From: Paragonimus westermani
Lineage: Eukaryota > Platyhelminthes > Trematoda > Plagiorchiida > Troglotrematidae
Assembly: GCA_008508345.1 (NCBI GenBank)
Contig: QNGE01001308.1
Span: 1 to 64,000, forward strand
Reading direction: 5' to 3'
DNA: 64,000 bases
A program made the translations under genes and the position numbers. Position 1 is the stretch's first letter. Every line of letters begins with the position of its first letter. This document shows positions 24,500-36,254 of this stretch, one piece after another. A model generated the notes under the pieces. The model saw nothing but the letters and a program-made list of their open reading frames with translations, was not told where the DNA came from and searched no databases.

Positions 24500-25060
24500 T
24501 TTTTGACCTTGTAAACATCCGATGTGCGAGGAAAGTTTCTGCGACAAATAGACGCACAAAAATTTGTCTCAGCCGAACGGTTTCCGAGTTTTTCAACTTT
24601 TCGAGGATTGTCAGCGACCGACAAAGTCCTGCGCTGGAGTCTGCCCAATCGCTCGCCGAATTTTGAAACTTACCACCTTCCATCGCCAAAGCCGACTCAT
24701 TTCAACATTTTCAAACGTTTGGACTCTGTTACCCACCCGTCCCACCGTCTCATATGGAATCCACCAAATGACTCAAGGGATCGACTGCCCCAGCAGGATT
24801 TCTCAAACAGTTCGTGCTGGAATCCACCAACGCCACTGCTGAGCAGAGAAATTTTCAAACGTCACATTTTTACGATACCTTCCTGATGCGTGCGTCAAAG
24901 TTTCGTAAACTACAATCATCTTCTCACTGATCACGTTCTTTTTCGTGGCAGACTTCAAGGTTTTATCACTGTTAAATTATTTGTTGTTTTGTATCGCTTA
25001 TAGGTGTCGGCAATGATCGCGCATATCCCAGTGTACTTCTAATATTTGCGTTTAAAACTA
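24500..25060 (+). repeat. LINE 3' tail, copy 2
   Basis: Shares the blocks listed for the copy at 11285-11851: 'ctgcgacaaatagacgcac', 'gccgaacggtttc', 'cgccaaagccgact', 'gcgtgcgtcaaagtt', 'actgttaaattatttg', and 'caatgatcgcgca' near the end. It lies 380 bp after the RT C-terminus and may be the 3' untranslated part of that same LINE copy. Confidence 0.6.
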
Positions 25061-25569
25061 TACATAATTATCGTATTCAGTCTCGTAATTATCAGAATTA
25101 TAGGGCCTCCAGGCCTTCAGACCATGACTAATGGCAGCCGATATTAACGGATTACTGACTATCACACAGAAGCTTCTACACGAAACGGCGTAAAACAAGC
25201 TCTCCCGTATGGCCTACGTAATTGCACTGCAACCTCCATTCATCACTTCTGATGCACCCGCTGCCTCATACCCTCGATGCTAAACGCCTGACTACTTTCG
25301 TTTATTCCTAAATTTGAATTTCAGTTTGAACATCAGCCCTATAAGACAGTCTGACGTCAAACTCTGCGAGCAGTTTTGGTTACCATGTGGCAGTCATTCC
25401 AGATAAATTTGCTGGTTACCTAATTGCCGTAAAATACAATAACCAGTTAACAATATCATATATTTCGCTAGCCAATGCGAAACTATCAAAACTACGTAGT
25501 CTTTTCCAACAAATCATGATATACAATTTTGTCATAGTAAGTGTGAGCATTCCACACTTTTTCACTTGA

Positions 25570-26147
25570 TGAGTGAAAATGCGTTTTCTGCTTGATCCGA
25601 CGAACATTCGCTGTGCAAGAACATCTGCGACAGGTTAGTGCACGAAATCCAGTCTTGACCAAACAGTTAGCGAGATTTTCAACTTTTGTACGTTCTTCAG
25701 CAATCCTGCGCTGAAGTCTGCCTGATGTTTTTCCGGATACTGCAGTTTCCGTCCTCCTTCGCCAAAACCAACTTACTTCAACACGTTTTCGACGCTGCGT
25801 CTATCAAGTGCTGGCCAAGCCTCATGGATATGCATTTGAATGAATTTTCCTGTGTGGCCTTAACCTATTCGAAACACCGACTCATGGATTTGTAGGAGGT
25901 AAATCGATGTAACACCATACATTTTGGGACTAGCTTCGTGGGACGGGCAGATCACTGCTTTTCCTGTTACATGGGTCATAGTTTTGCAAACCAGAATGCT
26001 TCTTCATTACTCCTCTTCTGCCGGCAGATTTCACGTCTGTAATACCATTTAAATATTTATTGTTTTATATCGCCCATAATCATCTGCAGTGAATACGCAC
26101 ACCCGAGCGTGCTTCGTGCATGTGTTGAGAAATATGTGCTGTCATTA
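25570..26147 (+). repeat. LINE 3' tail, copy 3
   Basis: Same family, same orientation. 'cctgcgctgaagtctgcc', 'cgccaaaaccaact', 'ttatatcgcccataatcatctgcagtgaatacgcacac', and the end 'cgagcgtgcttcg...gttgagaaatatgtgctgtcatta' align with the other copies. Confidence 0.6.
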
Positions 26148-27979
26148 AGTACCCACTGACCAGGAGACCCCCATACATCACCTGCCGAATGATTTCACGT
26201 TCCAAAAAGACGATTGTGTTTACCCAGCCAGTTAGACCTACATTTCAGAACCTTAAACACGGAAGGTACTAAAACTAAGCTTTTTGAAAAATTCAGCAGT
26301 GACGAAAAGGTGGCGGGCGCGCGGCTTCGAAAGACAAATTGGGTATAACATACCCATAACTCGATGGATCACTAATGGTTGAATTCGGCAACAGTAATAT
26401 TCGAAACATGATGTTGACCGAAGCCCACACGATGGCTCATACATCATATGGCTCAGGCGACAGCGCGAAAGCAATCACGAAATTTAAGCCAGATTTCCAA
26501 AGAGTACAAGCAACCATCACCGAGTGTCGGCACGAGCCACAAATAGGAGGTCCACGGGAGTCTCATGGAATCGAGGTGGCGCGATTCTGATGTGGGTGGA
26601 CCATATGCGGATCACAACCGTGTTGCACCAGTCTGGTTTGGGCACACAAAATTTCAAACCGAACCCTTCGGAGTGCATCTTCTAGGGAATATGTTACCCC
26701 AAGTTTCCGATCCGATGCAAAGCCGGTCAGGGGTACGAAAGGTGGGCTGGCAGATGTGCGCGGTCCGCCCAATAAAGGCTTTCCCTAAATGCGGTCCTCC
26801 GAAACAGGGATCAGGTAAAAACTATAGTAAGAGTAAAACAGCGCATACACTGGCGGTATTTTGATGTTCATAAGAATTCTGCCGAAGAAGATTACCTAGT
26901 ACTGATAGAATTTACTATATGCCAGCCGTCGATGCGCTTTCATTACAGTTACGTGGGTGTCCTGACTGTTTCCATCTCTCAGCAAAGGTCATCGAGCGTT
27001 TCGGACTCCAGAAACAACCTCTAAATAAAATCAAGTGCTACTAACCAGCTTACTGCCAGCGGAGTTCGACGGTTTTTAATGAATGACAAATCACCGGCGG
27101 CTGGTACTTTTCAGTTAAAATGTCTGTCAGCAGTCAATGCCAAAACTGGTCTAGTATATCCCAGCGTAACATGCTGACGCAGCCACAAGTTTATGAAAAT
27201 AGGAGGTTAACTGGTTATATCAAACACGACTCGAAGCGGTTTTCCTAATATGCCCACACTTGGTCCACCTTAAAAATAGCAGCTTCAACCACCATTTATA
27301 ATAACATAAACCCCGTGCCGATTGACCAGGCTACGGCCGATGCCTTTCTTTTGAATTTTCATGGTGCCTATCGTTTGATCGACAGAGTACTGCATCACAC
27401 TCAAAGCCATGGTGATCGCTAGGATGTAGGTGAATAGTTCGCTGCACGAAGGTGAGCGAATGAAAAGCAGGTCAAGAAGCAGGAAGTCAGCGGGACCATG
27501 TAGCATATACATGGCTGTTCAGATAGCCTGAGCCACAATTAGCCCTAGGTTCAACCTCATACTCCGTATTAGCGTAGTAGTCAGGGGCTAAAAGCGAGCC
27601 GCCGAAATACCCATCTTCGAACACTTCAATTGCCTGACTGTTTGAAAGTATTGACCATTGAGCTTGACAGGCACTATCAACAAAATGACCGAAGGTACAA
27701 CCCGGAAGAGAACCATCAGAATTATTTATGTTCGGGGAACAGAAATCCTCTCACCATGACGCTCCAGAATGAGGATCTTGTTGTAACAAGCCGCAGACGT
27801 CTCCAGATAGACTCACAAAATACCTTGGCGGGAGAGAAAAGGCAACAGTGCTCTGCCTAGACATTTCGGAACCACCAGCTTTGCTTGCCGCAAGGTGTTT
27901 GATTGGTAACCACGAGGTATGAACCATGATTCGTGAACCAATGCAAATAATTTGAAGCCATGCAACGGCGACTGAAGCT
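26148..27979. other. No recognised gene
   Basis: Frames up to 99 codons (26565-26864), without recognised motifs. Probably decayed repeats. Confidence 0.4.
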
Positions 27980-29400
27980 TAACCTTTCGCTTACAACACG
28001 GTTCGAAGCATAACCTCAGAAACAAGGACTTCAACTTGGCAGCTCTTAAATCCAGAAAGAAACTGCGTTCAAATTTTTCCTCGTAGAATATTCCTACATT
28101 TGGAACAAACTCCCGTATGCAATTGTATCCAGTAAGAATATACACTGATTCAAACGAAACCTAGAAACTTTCCTAACAATGACGAACGTCATGTCCATTT
28201 TCAAGCCTTACTTCTCTGAGGACGTTATCTTCGAAAACGGACCTAATATCTTACAAAAAACCCTCTGTGCTGCGTGATGTTACGTCAAGCACCCTCTAAC
28301 CGATCAAAACCACCGATTTCTGAATGGATGTACGTTAAGACTTGCCAACGGGCAAGAAAACATATACATGCCCGCTAGTAACCACCTAATCATCCTGGTA
28401 CACCCTTACCCCATAGCATGTGTCTGTGTTGCAAACTAATATGCAAAATCTGAGCATGCTAAAAATGTTTGAAAAAAAATCAACCTGTTCGTCACATGAC
28501 TGCATAGTAACCTTGAGTCGCAACTCTTCCTTTTTCTCCCCTGATAGACCACCAGGAAACCTCTCGATATTGTCGACCATCGTTCTCATTCTATACACCC
28601 ACTGTACAGAGATAATTGACATTCAAATCCGGCAGTAATCGTACACCAGGAAAAGCTTATAATCGATCTCTCCTCATGTTAGTTGACAACAGCTTTTCGC
28701 TTATGTTATATATTTCATCAATGACTACAATTTTATCAACATCACAGAGAAGGTTATGCCAGAATATCATACGTTCCATTGTTCGTCATAGCTCCCATAG
28801 TCAGTTTTACGTTTTCTTGTTTGTCGCGTGAATCCACTCTCCATTATTGGTTTCCCTGATATTTCCAGCTCGAGGAAACACCCCACCCCGCCCAGACACT
28901 CAAAATTCTGTAGTGGTCGAGCATATCGCGGGCTTCTCAATATTCTTCGCAATTTGACCGGAAGTTGACGTCTGTTCGAAAAGTCCATGCAATCCCCGCG
29001 AAAGTATATATGTCCCCACGTCGCCCACATCATGAAAAAATTTTCTGTACATTTTTCCTGGACCATCTTATCCTAGCACGATATTTAGCATTAGCTCAGC
29101 GATCACCCTGTGGAGTCCCAATTAATGTGACAAATCAGTTATTTTATCGAATCGTGCGGATCCCAAGTGCTGTCGTCTCAAAACTATGTAGCTCAAAGAT
29201 TTCTGCCTAAACCCGGATTTTCCCTTTATATAATGTCTGTTTTGTTGCTTTATTCACATGACTGACTCATTGAACAGTTTTCAAATTTGGTGTTCAAATG
29301 TGTGTATGCTCAAAAATCTGTACGTTGATCACGCTCTCCTGGGCGTGTTTCTCACGAACGCGTCGAGAAATATACCATTATTATTATTATTATTATTATG
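27980..29400 (+). pseudogene. CR1-like LINE: RT C-terminus plus 3' tail with (ATT)n
   Basis: Around 28055-28215 the translation (with one stop) reads KFFLVEYSYIWNKLPYAIVSSKN...FKRNLETFLTM, the same RT C-terminal block as at 23800-23940. About 1.2 kb of untranslated sequence follows, ending in the shared terminal block GTTGATCACGCTCTCCTGG...GAGAAATATACC and an (ATT)n microsatellite at about 29377-29399. This copy links the RT to the 3' tail family and shows that the family uses an ATT microsatellite tail. Confidence 0.65.
29377..29399. repeat. (ATT)n microsatellite at LINE 3' end
   Basis: Seven to eight ATT units directly after GAGAAATATACC, the terminal LINE block. Confidence 0.9.
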
Positions 29401-31589
29401 AGTGCGCGTAATGTCGTCTGTCGAAGTTGTTCCTATGAGTAACATACACCAATGCCTAGTCCCAGCATATTCACTCTTCCGGGTATGCACAGACAATCCG
29501 ACTGCTAACCTTACCAGTCAGTGTTGCTTTCGCACAGATAGTGCGAAATGACCGGAAGTACGCTCAAGTAGAGAGGCCACCAGGAGAACGTCCGAGAACT
29601 CTGGGACTGCAAACTAGAATGAAACATAACGGCAAACGTTCAAGATAGTTCCACGTCAACTGGCGTTACACAGCCAGTACCTACGTATCCCGCTGGCGCA
29701 CACGGACAAATAATCCAACTGGCAATAGGACGAGCCAGCCATTCGGTTATCCAATTCTTCAACGTGCTTGCTCCGGATATGGTATGACTGGGCTGCGAAA
29801 GGAAACCTATCGGCTGATGTAGGCTAATCTCTGCCCAGCTGTGTCCATACTGTGGCACTCGGTAACCACTTGAGTACATTGGGAGTTGGTCCCGGACGTC
29901 TAGTGGTTGTTCGAACAACGCTTAGTCTTTTCGCAACGCCTATCGATATGCTGGATCCACGATGGTCATGTCTGTAAATAACGAGCGTCCATAAATTCTT
30001 AGCTTGGCGAGTGTCCAAATCGGATTCAAAAACGAAGGTCGTATTGGCGAGTTTCTTATAAATAAGGTGCTAATGTTCAGAAACACTATGATAAAACGAA
30101 AAATGGAAAACAACAAAAAGCCTCGATATTGAATCCACCAAATATACAAGTTTCGAGACTAACAGTTCGCGTGAATACAAGCAAATGCGACAGTCACGTA
30201 ATGGCCAAGCGGTCAAACGAAAATGGAACCAGGGTACATATAAACAAAGGTCCGGTAAGTGAAAGTGGGGAGGAAACACTGTGTGGGAACAAGTTCCTAC
30301 AATCAAACGGTACCAAGATTTGATAATACATCAAGATCAACATTCACGGATGAAATGGTTTGTCACGTGCGTAACTTGAGTGCGAGTGTCAGATTGTAAG
30401 AAAGGCTAGTAATCGGTATAAAGAATTTCAACGTACGGAGACAAATTAATAAGAAGAGAAAAAATAGGGCAGGGAACGTGGCCACCAGCGTTGTATTAAC
30501 ACATAACAATCATCAAGCATTCACACAAGCGGCTACGTCAACAGACGGCACCTAAGTTTTGCCACCAAATCTCTGGAGCATTCGCTTCCTTTAAAAGTTG
30601 TAAAAACTCGCGGCAAACATGATGTGGATTTGAAACCATTTAAGTTAAAACGGCTGTGTTTTCTCGTCTGAAAAATCGAGAAGGAAAGCAGACCTAACAG
30701 GTGTGCATAAACCCACACGCTAATATTATTCGAGCAACATAACTGGGCGGGCAATAATTCTAGATCGCTAGGTTTAAGAGGCACAAAACGGAGTTTGCAA
30801 CAAAATATCATTCGCTATTCTAGCTAGTGCAACAAGTGATTCCCAGGCTCAACATTTCGCTAACATGGTTATGAATATGCAGTAAAAGACTTAATTCAGC
30901 ATTTTACTCAACGTACGGCAAAGCAGATCACTTGAGAGACAAACGTGAGAGAATTTCTATCACAAGTACAACCAAGCCCCAAAGTGGGGATGCACAGGAA
31001 AACTCCTGTTGATCTCGAGTGTTTGGACACTCCCGTTTGGTGATGACGAACACTTTATCTCACAGCATGCAGCCCACAACAACAAACATGACAGGTTCAT
31101 CTTATGGCAACAAGTAAAGATGCGGTACCTATGCTGCGCACTACTTCTCAGACTAGTGGTTTGTCTCAAACTCAATCAAAATGTGACGCTTACCTTCTAC
31201 TGACCTGATGTCTTGAGGAGGTCCAGAAGGATTTTACTGCATATACATATTCAAGGCCAGTTCTAGTGTTTTTTTACCGGACGTATGGAATAAATTGCCC
31301 ACAGAGCCTATGGAGGCCCAAAATTGGTAGCTATTCAGACACGAATGATACACACGCTAGAGTAAACGGTCCACTGCTGCAGGTGTTTCGGCTCTCTCGA
31401 TGAAGGCTAATCGAAATTTCTGTTCTTCGGCGGTATTCGAATAAGTTACGTGAATAATAACGCAGTTTGGTCAAGCCCCGAAATATGCCATTCAAGCATC
31501 GCCAGGTTTCGCCGATTAATGCCTGGGATTAGGTTATTTTCCTAAATTCCACAGACATCTGTTGGGGGAAAACTAGCTGATGTGAAAAA
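29401..31589. other. No recognised gene
   Basis: Short frames only (for example 29640-29918 minus, 92 codons). No domain recognised. Confidence 0.45.
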
Positions 31590-32012
31590 GCTCGCGATGA
31601 CCAAAGAATTCGCTAGATTTCCGACCCTCAGAAGTTTTCTAACAATCGGCGATGTTCCGGGCTGGAGTCTTCCACTCCTTCCTCAACATTCAACTGAGCC
31701 ATTTCATATTAACTAATGACGAACTCGCTTGAAGATGCATTCGGAGGTATTTCTGAGTGCGACCTTGAAATGTTAGAAACTTCGGATAATCCGTAGCCCT
31801 GCAAAGGTAAATAATGTGACATCAAATCTTGTGGAATGAATATGTGCAACAAGCGAACTAGCAGTTTCCTTAGCGAGTGCGTCCAACTTGTGCGAACCGC
31901 AATCCTTTTCGCCCCGACTATTTCTCTATTTCATACATCATTATCGCTTGACGTACTATACAGTTATTTGCAACTTTGTATCACCTATAACCATCTGCAA
32001 TGATTGTGCACT
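31590..32012 (+). repeat. LINE 3' tail, copy 4 (left part, split by a Gypsy insertion)
   Basis: Matches copies 1-3 ('gggctggagtcttcc', 'caacaagcgaactagcagtttcc', 'ttgcaactttgtatcacc', 'ataaccatctgcaatgattgtgcac') and is cut at 32012 by the LTR. The family sequence resumes after the element at 36251 (CACCTCCCAACGTGCCTTCC..., then CATAATTATT). Confidence 0.65.
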
Positions 32013-32280
32013 TGTAGCGACAATAATAAATGATACTTTGATAGTCGCATTCATCTGTACATTTTCTATGATTTTGGTTTTGTACCTACTTTTGTTTTAG
32101 TCAAGCTACCCATTTTGTAACATCCGGCCCGGGGCTAAAACCTCAACTCGCTCCGTGCCTCGCTAGCTTGACGTGTCTCTCTATACTTTCTATTTTCCAG
32201 GGATCGGCAATAATACATTGTCGATCGATTGTCGATAGTGAAAGCTGACAGGGTTTTATTTTGTTGGATCAGTTCCAACA
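32013..32280 (+). repeat. 5' LTR of the young Gypsy element (268 bp)
   Basis: TGTAGCGACAATAATAAATG to CAGTTCCAACA, with TG...CA ends. Compared with the 3' LTR it lacks 31 bp after 'caataataca' and differs at about three bases. Confidence 0.9.
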
Positions 32281-32282
32281 AT

Positions 32283-32297
32283 TGGTGAGCCGGAAAT
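32283..32297 (+). promoter_or_regulatory. Primer-binding site (tRNA-Trp-like)
   Basis: TGGTGAGCCGG starts three bases after the LTR (LTR-AT-TGG). TGG is the complement of a tRNA CCA end, and the following bases nearly match the complement of an animal tRNA-Trp acceptor stem, the primer I recall for CsRn1. The tRNA identity is from memory. Confidence 0.55.
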
Positions 32298-32541
32298 TAA
32301 TTCGAACACGTGGTTACACTTTGCCGTTTTTCGGTGAGTCCGTTCCGTGTCGTTATTTTGCCTTGTAACTTCGGAAGGATTTTTTTGCTCGTTATATATT
32401 TTGTCTATATTATTTTTATAACACCGATTTAATTATATATCTGCGTAACCGTTACTTGTCATACTCACGTCAGCCAACGATTCTAAGCCGTTTGGGCACC
32501 CCACGGTAGCCATATCACTGGTAGTCCCACCATTCTTAGAG

Positions 32542-33309
32542 ATGGACCCGATCTTGTGGTTTGTACACCTAGAGGCAGAGTTCTACAATAATCGAGTCTC
32601 TTCCGACCGGGCTAAATTCAGCCAATTAGTAGCTCGTTTGCCGAAGGAGGTCACGACACAGCTCCGAGATGTGTTAGTGAGCCAACCCACAGAGAATAGC
32701 TACGAAACCCTTAAGGAAGCTGTAATAAAGCGAGTCACCCCATCGGAAAAGACTCGTCTGCAACAGCTATTTAGCGAGCTAAAGCTGGGCGACAAACGCC
32801 CCACGACCCTACTTCGGGAGATGCAACAATTACTAGGCACGTCGCACATGGACGAGTCTCTCCTGCGCGAACTATGGATACAGAGACTACCAGAAACGGC
32901 GCAGGCGATCGTATCTATCGCGAGATCACAGCCTTTAGCGGAGGCAGCAGAGATAGCCGACCAGGTAGTGGAACGTTTTCAACCGCTCCTCAACCAGGTT
33001 AGCACCCCAACCCAGGCACCAAGTCAGACGAGAGATGTATCGTCACATAACGAAGGCGTCCCATCTACGTCAGCACCTAACGTAGAAGCATTGTGGGCTG
33101 AAGTCGCAGCTTTGCGCCGCGATTTTAGTAGAATCTCTTTAGGTCGTCCAACACGCCGGCGACCTAGCAGATCGCCCAGGCGCACAACGTCGCAATCAAA
33201 CGACGGCTACTGTTGGTACCACCAACGCTTCGGCGCGCGATCCACTAGGTGTGTTAAACCATGCACTTATCTAACGACCAAGCAGGGAAACTTCCACGCC
33301 GGCCCGTAA
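32542..33309 (+). CDS. Gag of the young Gypsy/CsRn1-like element
   Basis: 255 codons from the first ATG. The conserved Gag start, of the type PPFWxxDPxLWF, appears as [12 protein letters not shown], so the true N-terminus lies upstream of this Met. The frame is open back to 32449 without an in-frame ATG, so the original start codon may be lost or may lie before the stop at 32446. Residues about 10-155 form a helical capsid-like region ([13 protein letters not shown]...[10 protein letters not shown]...ELWIQRLP). The C-terminus is basic ([13 protein letters not shown]), then [18 protein letters not shown] (33211-33264), a C-x2-H-x9-C-x3-C motif in place of the usual CCHC knuckle. The protein assembles the particle and binds RNA. 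It overlaps pol by 49 nt in a different frame. Confidence 0.85.
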   Translation: MDPILWFVHLEAEFYNNRVSSDRAKFSQLVARLPKEVTTQLRDVLVSQPTENSYETLKEAVIKRVTPSEKTRLQQLFSELKLGDKRPTTLLREMQQLLGTSHMDESLLRELWIQRLPETAQAIVSIARSQPLAEAAEIADQVVERFQPLLNQVSTPTQAPSQTRDVSSHNEGVPSTSAPNVEALWAEVAALRRDFSRISLGRPTRRRPSRSPRRTTSQSNDGYCWYHQRFGARSTRCVKPCTYLTTKQGNFHAGP

Positions 33310-34940
33310 TGGCGACTAACGTCGTCGGCGTTGCACCTTGTCGCCTCATATTCGTGAAGGATGTAGATACGGGAAACACGTTCTTGGTTGACACAGGAGC
33401 GCAGGTTAGTGTATTCCCGTCTACAAAAGACGAGGTGTCACACCCTTGCAGCCCACAACTCCGTGCGGCAAATGGCACTGCTATACCTACTTATGGACAG
33501 CGTTCCTTAACTCTTAATCTTGGCCTCAGGCGGACATTCCGCTGGGTGTTCACAGTTGCCGCGGTACCTTTCGCTATAATCGGCATCGATTTTCTCCGGC
33601 ATTTCGACCTTCTGGTTGATACGAGACGCCGTCTGTTAATCGATTCTAGCACTAAACTAAGCATACCCGGCACGCATGCAACAGTCGCAGCAATAACACC
33701 CATATATGCCCAACCCGCCGCCCCCAAACAATTTGTGGATCTTTTCACTGAGTTCCCACAGCTCGTTCGCACATCGAACGACATCCCGCCTGTGACCTCA
33801 AATGTCACACACCATATCCGCACTAAGGGACCCCCCGTCTCTGCACGACCTCGCCGGTTGGCTCCCGACAAACTGAAACTCGCCAGGGCAGAGTTCGAGC
33901 ACATGCTCGAACTTGGAATAATACGCCCTTCCGAGAGTCCATGGGCCTCACCGTTGCACATGGCCCCTAAGAAGTCAGGTGACTGGCGCCCATGCGGTGA
34001 TTACCGCAGGCTAAACAAAGCAACCGTCCCTGACAAGTATCCAATCCAACACATGCCGGATTTAACGACTTGCTTACATGGAAAAACCATATTCAGCAAG
34101 ATTGATTTAGTGCGTGCATATCACCAGATCCCGGTAGCCAAAGAAGACATACCCAAAACCGCAGTTATAAGACCCCTTGGTCTTTTCGATTGTCTTCGAA
34201 TGCCATTTGGCCTGAGCAACGCAGCTCAAACTTTCCAACGCTTCATACATGAAGTGACACGCGGTTTGGACTTTGTCTACCTTTATCTGGATGATATTTT
34301 GGTAGCCAGTTCTTCACAGGAAGAACACGCCACTGATCTCCGCAACTTACTGGAACGTCTAACCCAACACGTTGTCATGGTTAATCGCACTAAATGCGAA
34401 TTAGGTAAGGCTACGATAGAATTTCTGGGCCATACGGTCTCAGAAAAGGGAATCGCCGCACTCACGGATAAAGTTAGAGCTATTCGTGAATACCCTGATC
34501 CAAATTCCTCTAAGCAACTTCGTCGTTCCAGTGGTCTGGTCAACTATTACAGACGCTTCATACCTCATTGCGCGCACATAATCCAGCAAATGACTGATCT
34601 TCTCCGCGGAGGTGAACGCAAATTTCAGTTCACCGAGGCCGCACGCGCGGCGTTCGTTAAGCTCAAGGATACAGTAGCCGAACTAGCTCTCCTTGCCCAT
34701 CCTAATCCGAACGCACCAATGTCCATTGTGACCGATGCTTCGGACACAGCTGTTGATGCTGTTTTACAACAGCTCATTGAAAAACAGTGGCAACCTTTAG
34801 CTTTCTTCTCCAAACGCTTACAACCCGCGGAATCTCGTTATAGCACTTTCGGTAGAGAATTGTTAGCTATCTATTTAGGCGTCCGCCAATTCCGCCATTC
34901 AGAGGAAGGCAGGTATTTTTACGATTTACACCGACCATAA
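33261..34940 (+). CDS. Pol (protease, reverse transcriptase, RNase H) of the young Gypsy element
   Basis: 559 codons, in the -1 frame relative to gag, with which it overlaps. Protease: [12 protein letters not shown] with catalytic Asp at residue 44. [24 protein letters not shown] (~230-255), [25 protein letters not shown], catalytic YLDD at 342-345, then FLGHTVS. RNase H: IVTDASD, FFSKRL and [13 protein letters not shown]. The last eight codons (FYDLHRP) are out of frame. A one-base shift near 34915 restores the expected continuation, which includes a TDHKPL block, so the protein is truncated at the end of RNase H. The enzyme copies element RNA into cDNA in the cytoplasmic particle. With the start Met at 33261 it would be made by frameshifting from gag. 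Confidence 0.85.
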   Translation: MHLSNDQAGKLPRRPVMATNVVGVAPCRLIFVKDVDTGNTFLVDTGAQVSVFPSTKDEVSHPCSPQLRAANGTAIPTYGQRSLTLNLGLRRTFRWVFTVAAVPFAIIGIDFLRHFDLLVDTRRRLLIDSSTKLSIPGTHATVAAITPIYAQPAAPKQFVDLFTEFPQLVRTSNDIPPVTSNVTHHIRTKGPPVSARPRRLAPDKLKLARAEFEHMLELGIIRPSESPWASPLHMAPKKSGDWRPCGDYRRLNKATVPDKYPIQHMPDLTTCLHGKTIFSKIDLVRAYHQIPVAKEDIPKTAVIRPLGLFDCLRMPFGLSNAAQTFQRFIHEVTRGLDFVYLYLDDILVASSSQEEHATDLRNLLERLTQHVVMVNRTKCELGKATIEFLGHTVSEKGIAALTDKVRAIREYPDPNSSKQLRRSSGLVNYYRRFIPHCAHIIQQMTDLLRGGERKFQFTEAARAAFVKLKDTVAELALLAHPNPNAPMSIVTDASDTAVDAVLQQLIEKQWQPLAFFSKRLQPAESRYSTFGRELLAIYLGVRQFRHSEEGRYFYDLHRP

Positions 34941-35483
34941 ACCGTTAATCTACTTCTTCAACACTTAATCTGACAGGCATTCCCAAAGTGAAGTTAGACA
35001 CCTGGACTATATCTGTCAGTTCACGACTGATATACGACATGTCTCAGGTGCCGAAAACACTGTCGCGGACGCTCTCTCACCATCCATAACCTCAGTGCAG
35101 CTGCTAACCACGGTATCGATTTGGCAGCAATGGCTGCCGCACAATCCACTGACCCTGAGATTGAGCATATTCGCCAGAAGAGCTCTCTCACCATTCAGCC
35201 AGTACTTCTGACATCTTCAGAGGGAACAATCCTCTGCGACACTTCACAGGGCACACATCGCCCCGTAGTTCCTGTACCTTTTCGCCGCGCAGTGTTTGAA
35301 ACACTGCACAATTTGTCACACCCTGGCATACGCGCTTCAGTCCAACTTGTCACGGAACGATTCGTATGGCCCAAGATGAACCATGACGTTCGCAACTGGA
35401 GTCATTCTTGCCTACGACGCAACTGTAGACTGGATAACAAAAAAGAAGAGAAAACCAAAAAAGCAACGACACGCAAATTGTAG
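34941..35483 (+). pseudogene. Integrase N-terminal domain of the Gypsy element; core deleted
   Basis: After the frameshift, pieces of the RNase H end and connection domain follow in mixed frames, among them a chromatic trace of 'GAENTVADALS' (about 35045-35080). The frame 35121-35483 (120 codons) contains HNLSHPGIRASVQLVTERFVWPKM...WSHSCLRRNC, the H2C2 zinc-binding domain, although the final pair is C-x4-C where C-x2-C is expected. The catalytic D-D-E core should follow. Instead the text becomes a Lys-rich tail (KKEEKTKKATTRK) homologous to the 3' untranslated part of the old copy at 15030. Confidence 0.8.
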
Positions 35484-35955
35484 TTTCCATGAAATGCGGA
35501 CTGTAAAATTATTCAGTCCCCACTGGATACGCTGACATGGTGAGTTATTCGTTTCCGTCTGTAATGCGGGTACTTCACCTGGTTTTCTCTCTCTTCCAAA
35601 CAATCCGGACATGGTGCGTGGAGAGACCACTCCCATCTACCTATCGTACAGCAATGGACAAACCTACCCCCCTTTTCTCTCAAGAGTTTTTAGGGTTGGG
35701 CAGCCCGCTGCGATAGACAAGAAACGCACCGAAGACTAAATAACATAAATAAATGAACCATACCAGCGTAGCAACTAATATGGACCGACCCTCCTCCACT
35801 CGCGAACTTTGACATTCCCTATCACGCGCAATCATCCTTTGCGTGTATCACCCTGTAACTGTGATCATTTTAAAAGACGCGATATGTGATTTTCCCTCCC
35901 TCGCTGCAATAACGAAGGCCTGTGTAATACTTACCAGCCTTCTGGGGGAGAGCTA

Positions 35956-36254
35956 TATAGCGACAATAATAAATGATACTTTGATAGTCGCATTCATCTG
36001 TACATTTTCTATGATTTTGGTTTTGTACCTACTTTTGTTTTAGTCAAGCTACCCATTTTGTAACATCCGGCCCGGGGCTAAAACCTCAACTCGCTCCGTG
36101 CCTCGCTAGCTTGACGTGTCTCTCTGTACTTTCTATTTTCCAGGAATCGGCAATAATACACGAAGTAAACGCGCTGAGACTTGGCTTTTCATTGTCGATC
36201 GATTGTCGATAGTGAAAGCTGACAGGGTTTTATTTTGTTGGATCAGTTCCAACA
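35956..36254 (+). repeat. 3' LTR of the young Gypsy element (299 bp)
   Basis: TATAGCGACAATAATAAATG to CAGTTCCAACA. The first dinucleotide is TA where the 5' copy has TG. It contains the 31 bp absent from the 5' LTR. Confidence 0.9.

Larger units (their letters stand above)
32013..36254 (+). mobile_element. Young Gypsy/CsRn1-like LTR retrotransposon, integrase-deleted
   Basis: LTRs at 32013-32280 and 35956-36254; primer-binding site at 32283; Gag 32542-33309; protease-RT-RNase H frame 33261-34940; and integrase N-terminus to about 35430. A polypurine tract (GGGGGAGAGCTA) ends at 35955. The two LTRs differ by about three substitutions and one 31-bp gap, so insertion is recent. The integrase catalytic core is absent: the HHCC domain runs straight into the 3' untranslated part. 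The target was a LINE 3' tail, with a near-duplicated CACT / CACC at the two junctions. Clade assignment rests on the CHCC Gag motif and the Trp-tRNA-like primer site, both recalled for CsRn1. Confidence 0.9.
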
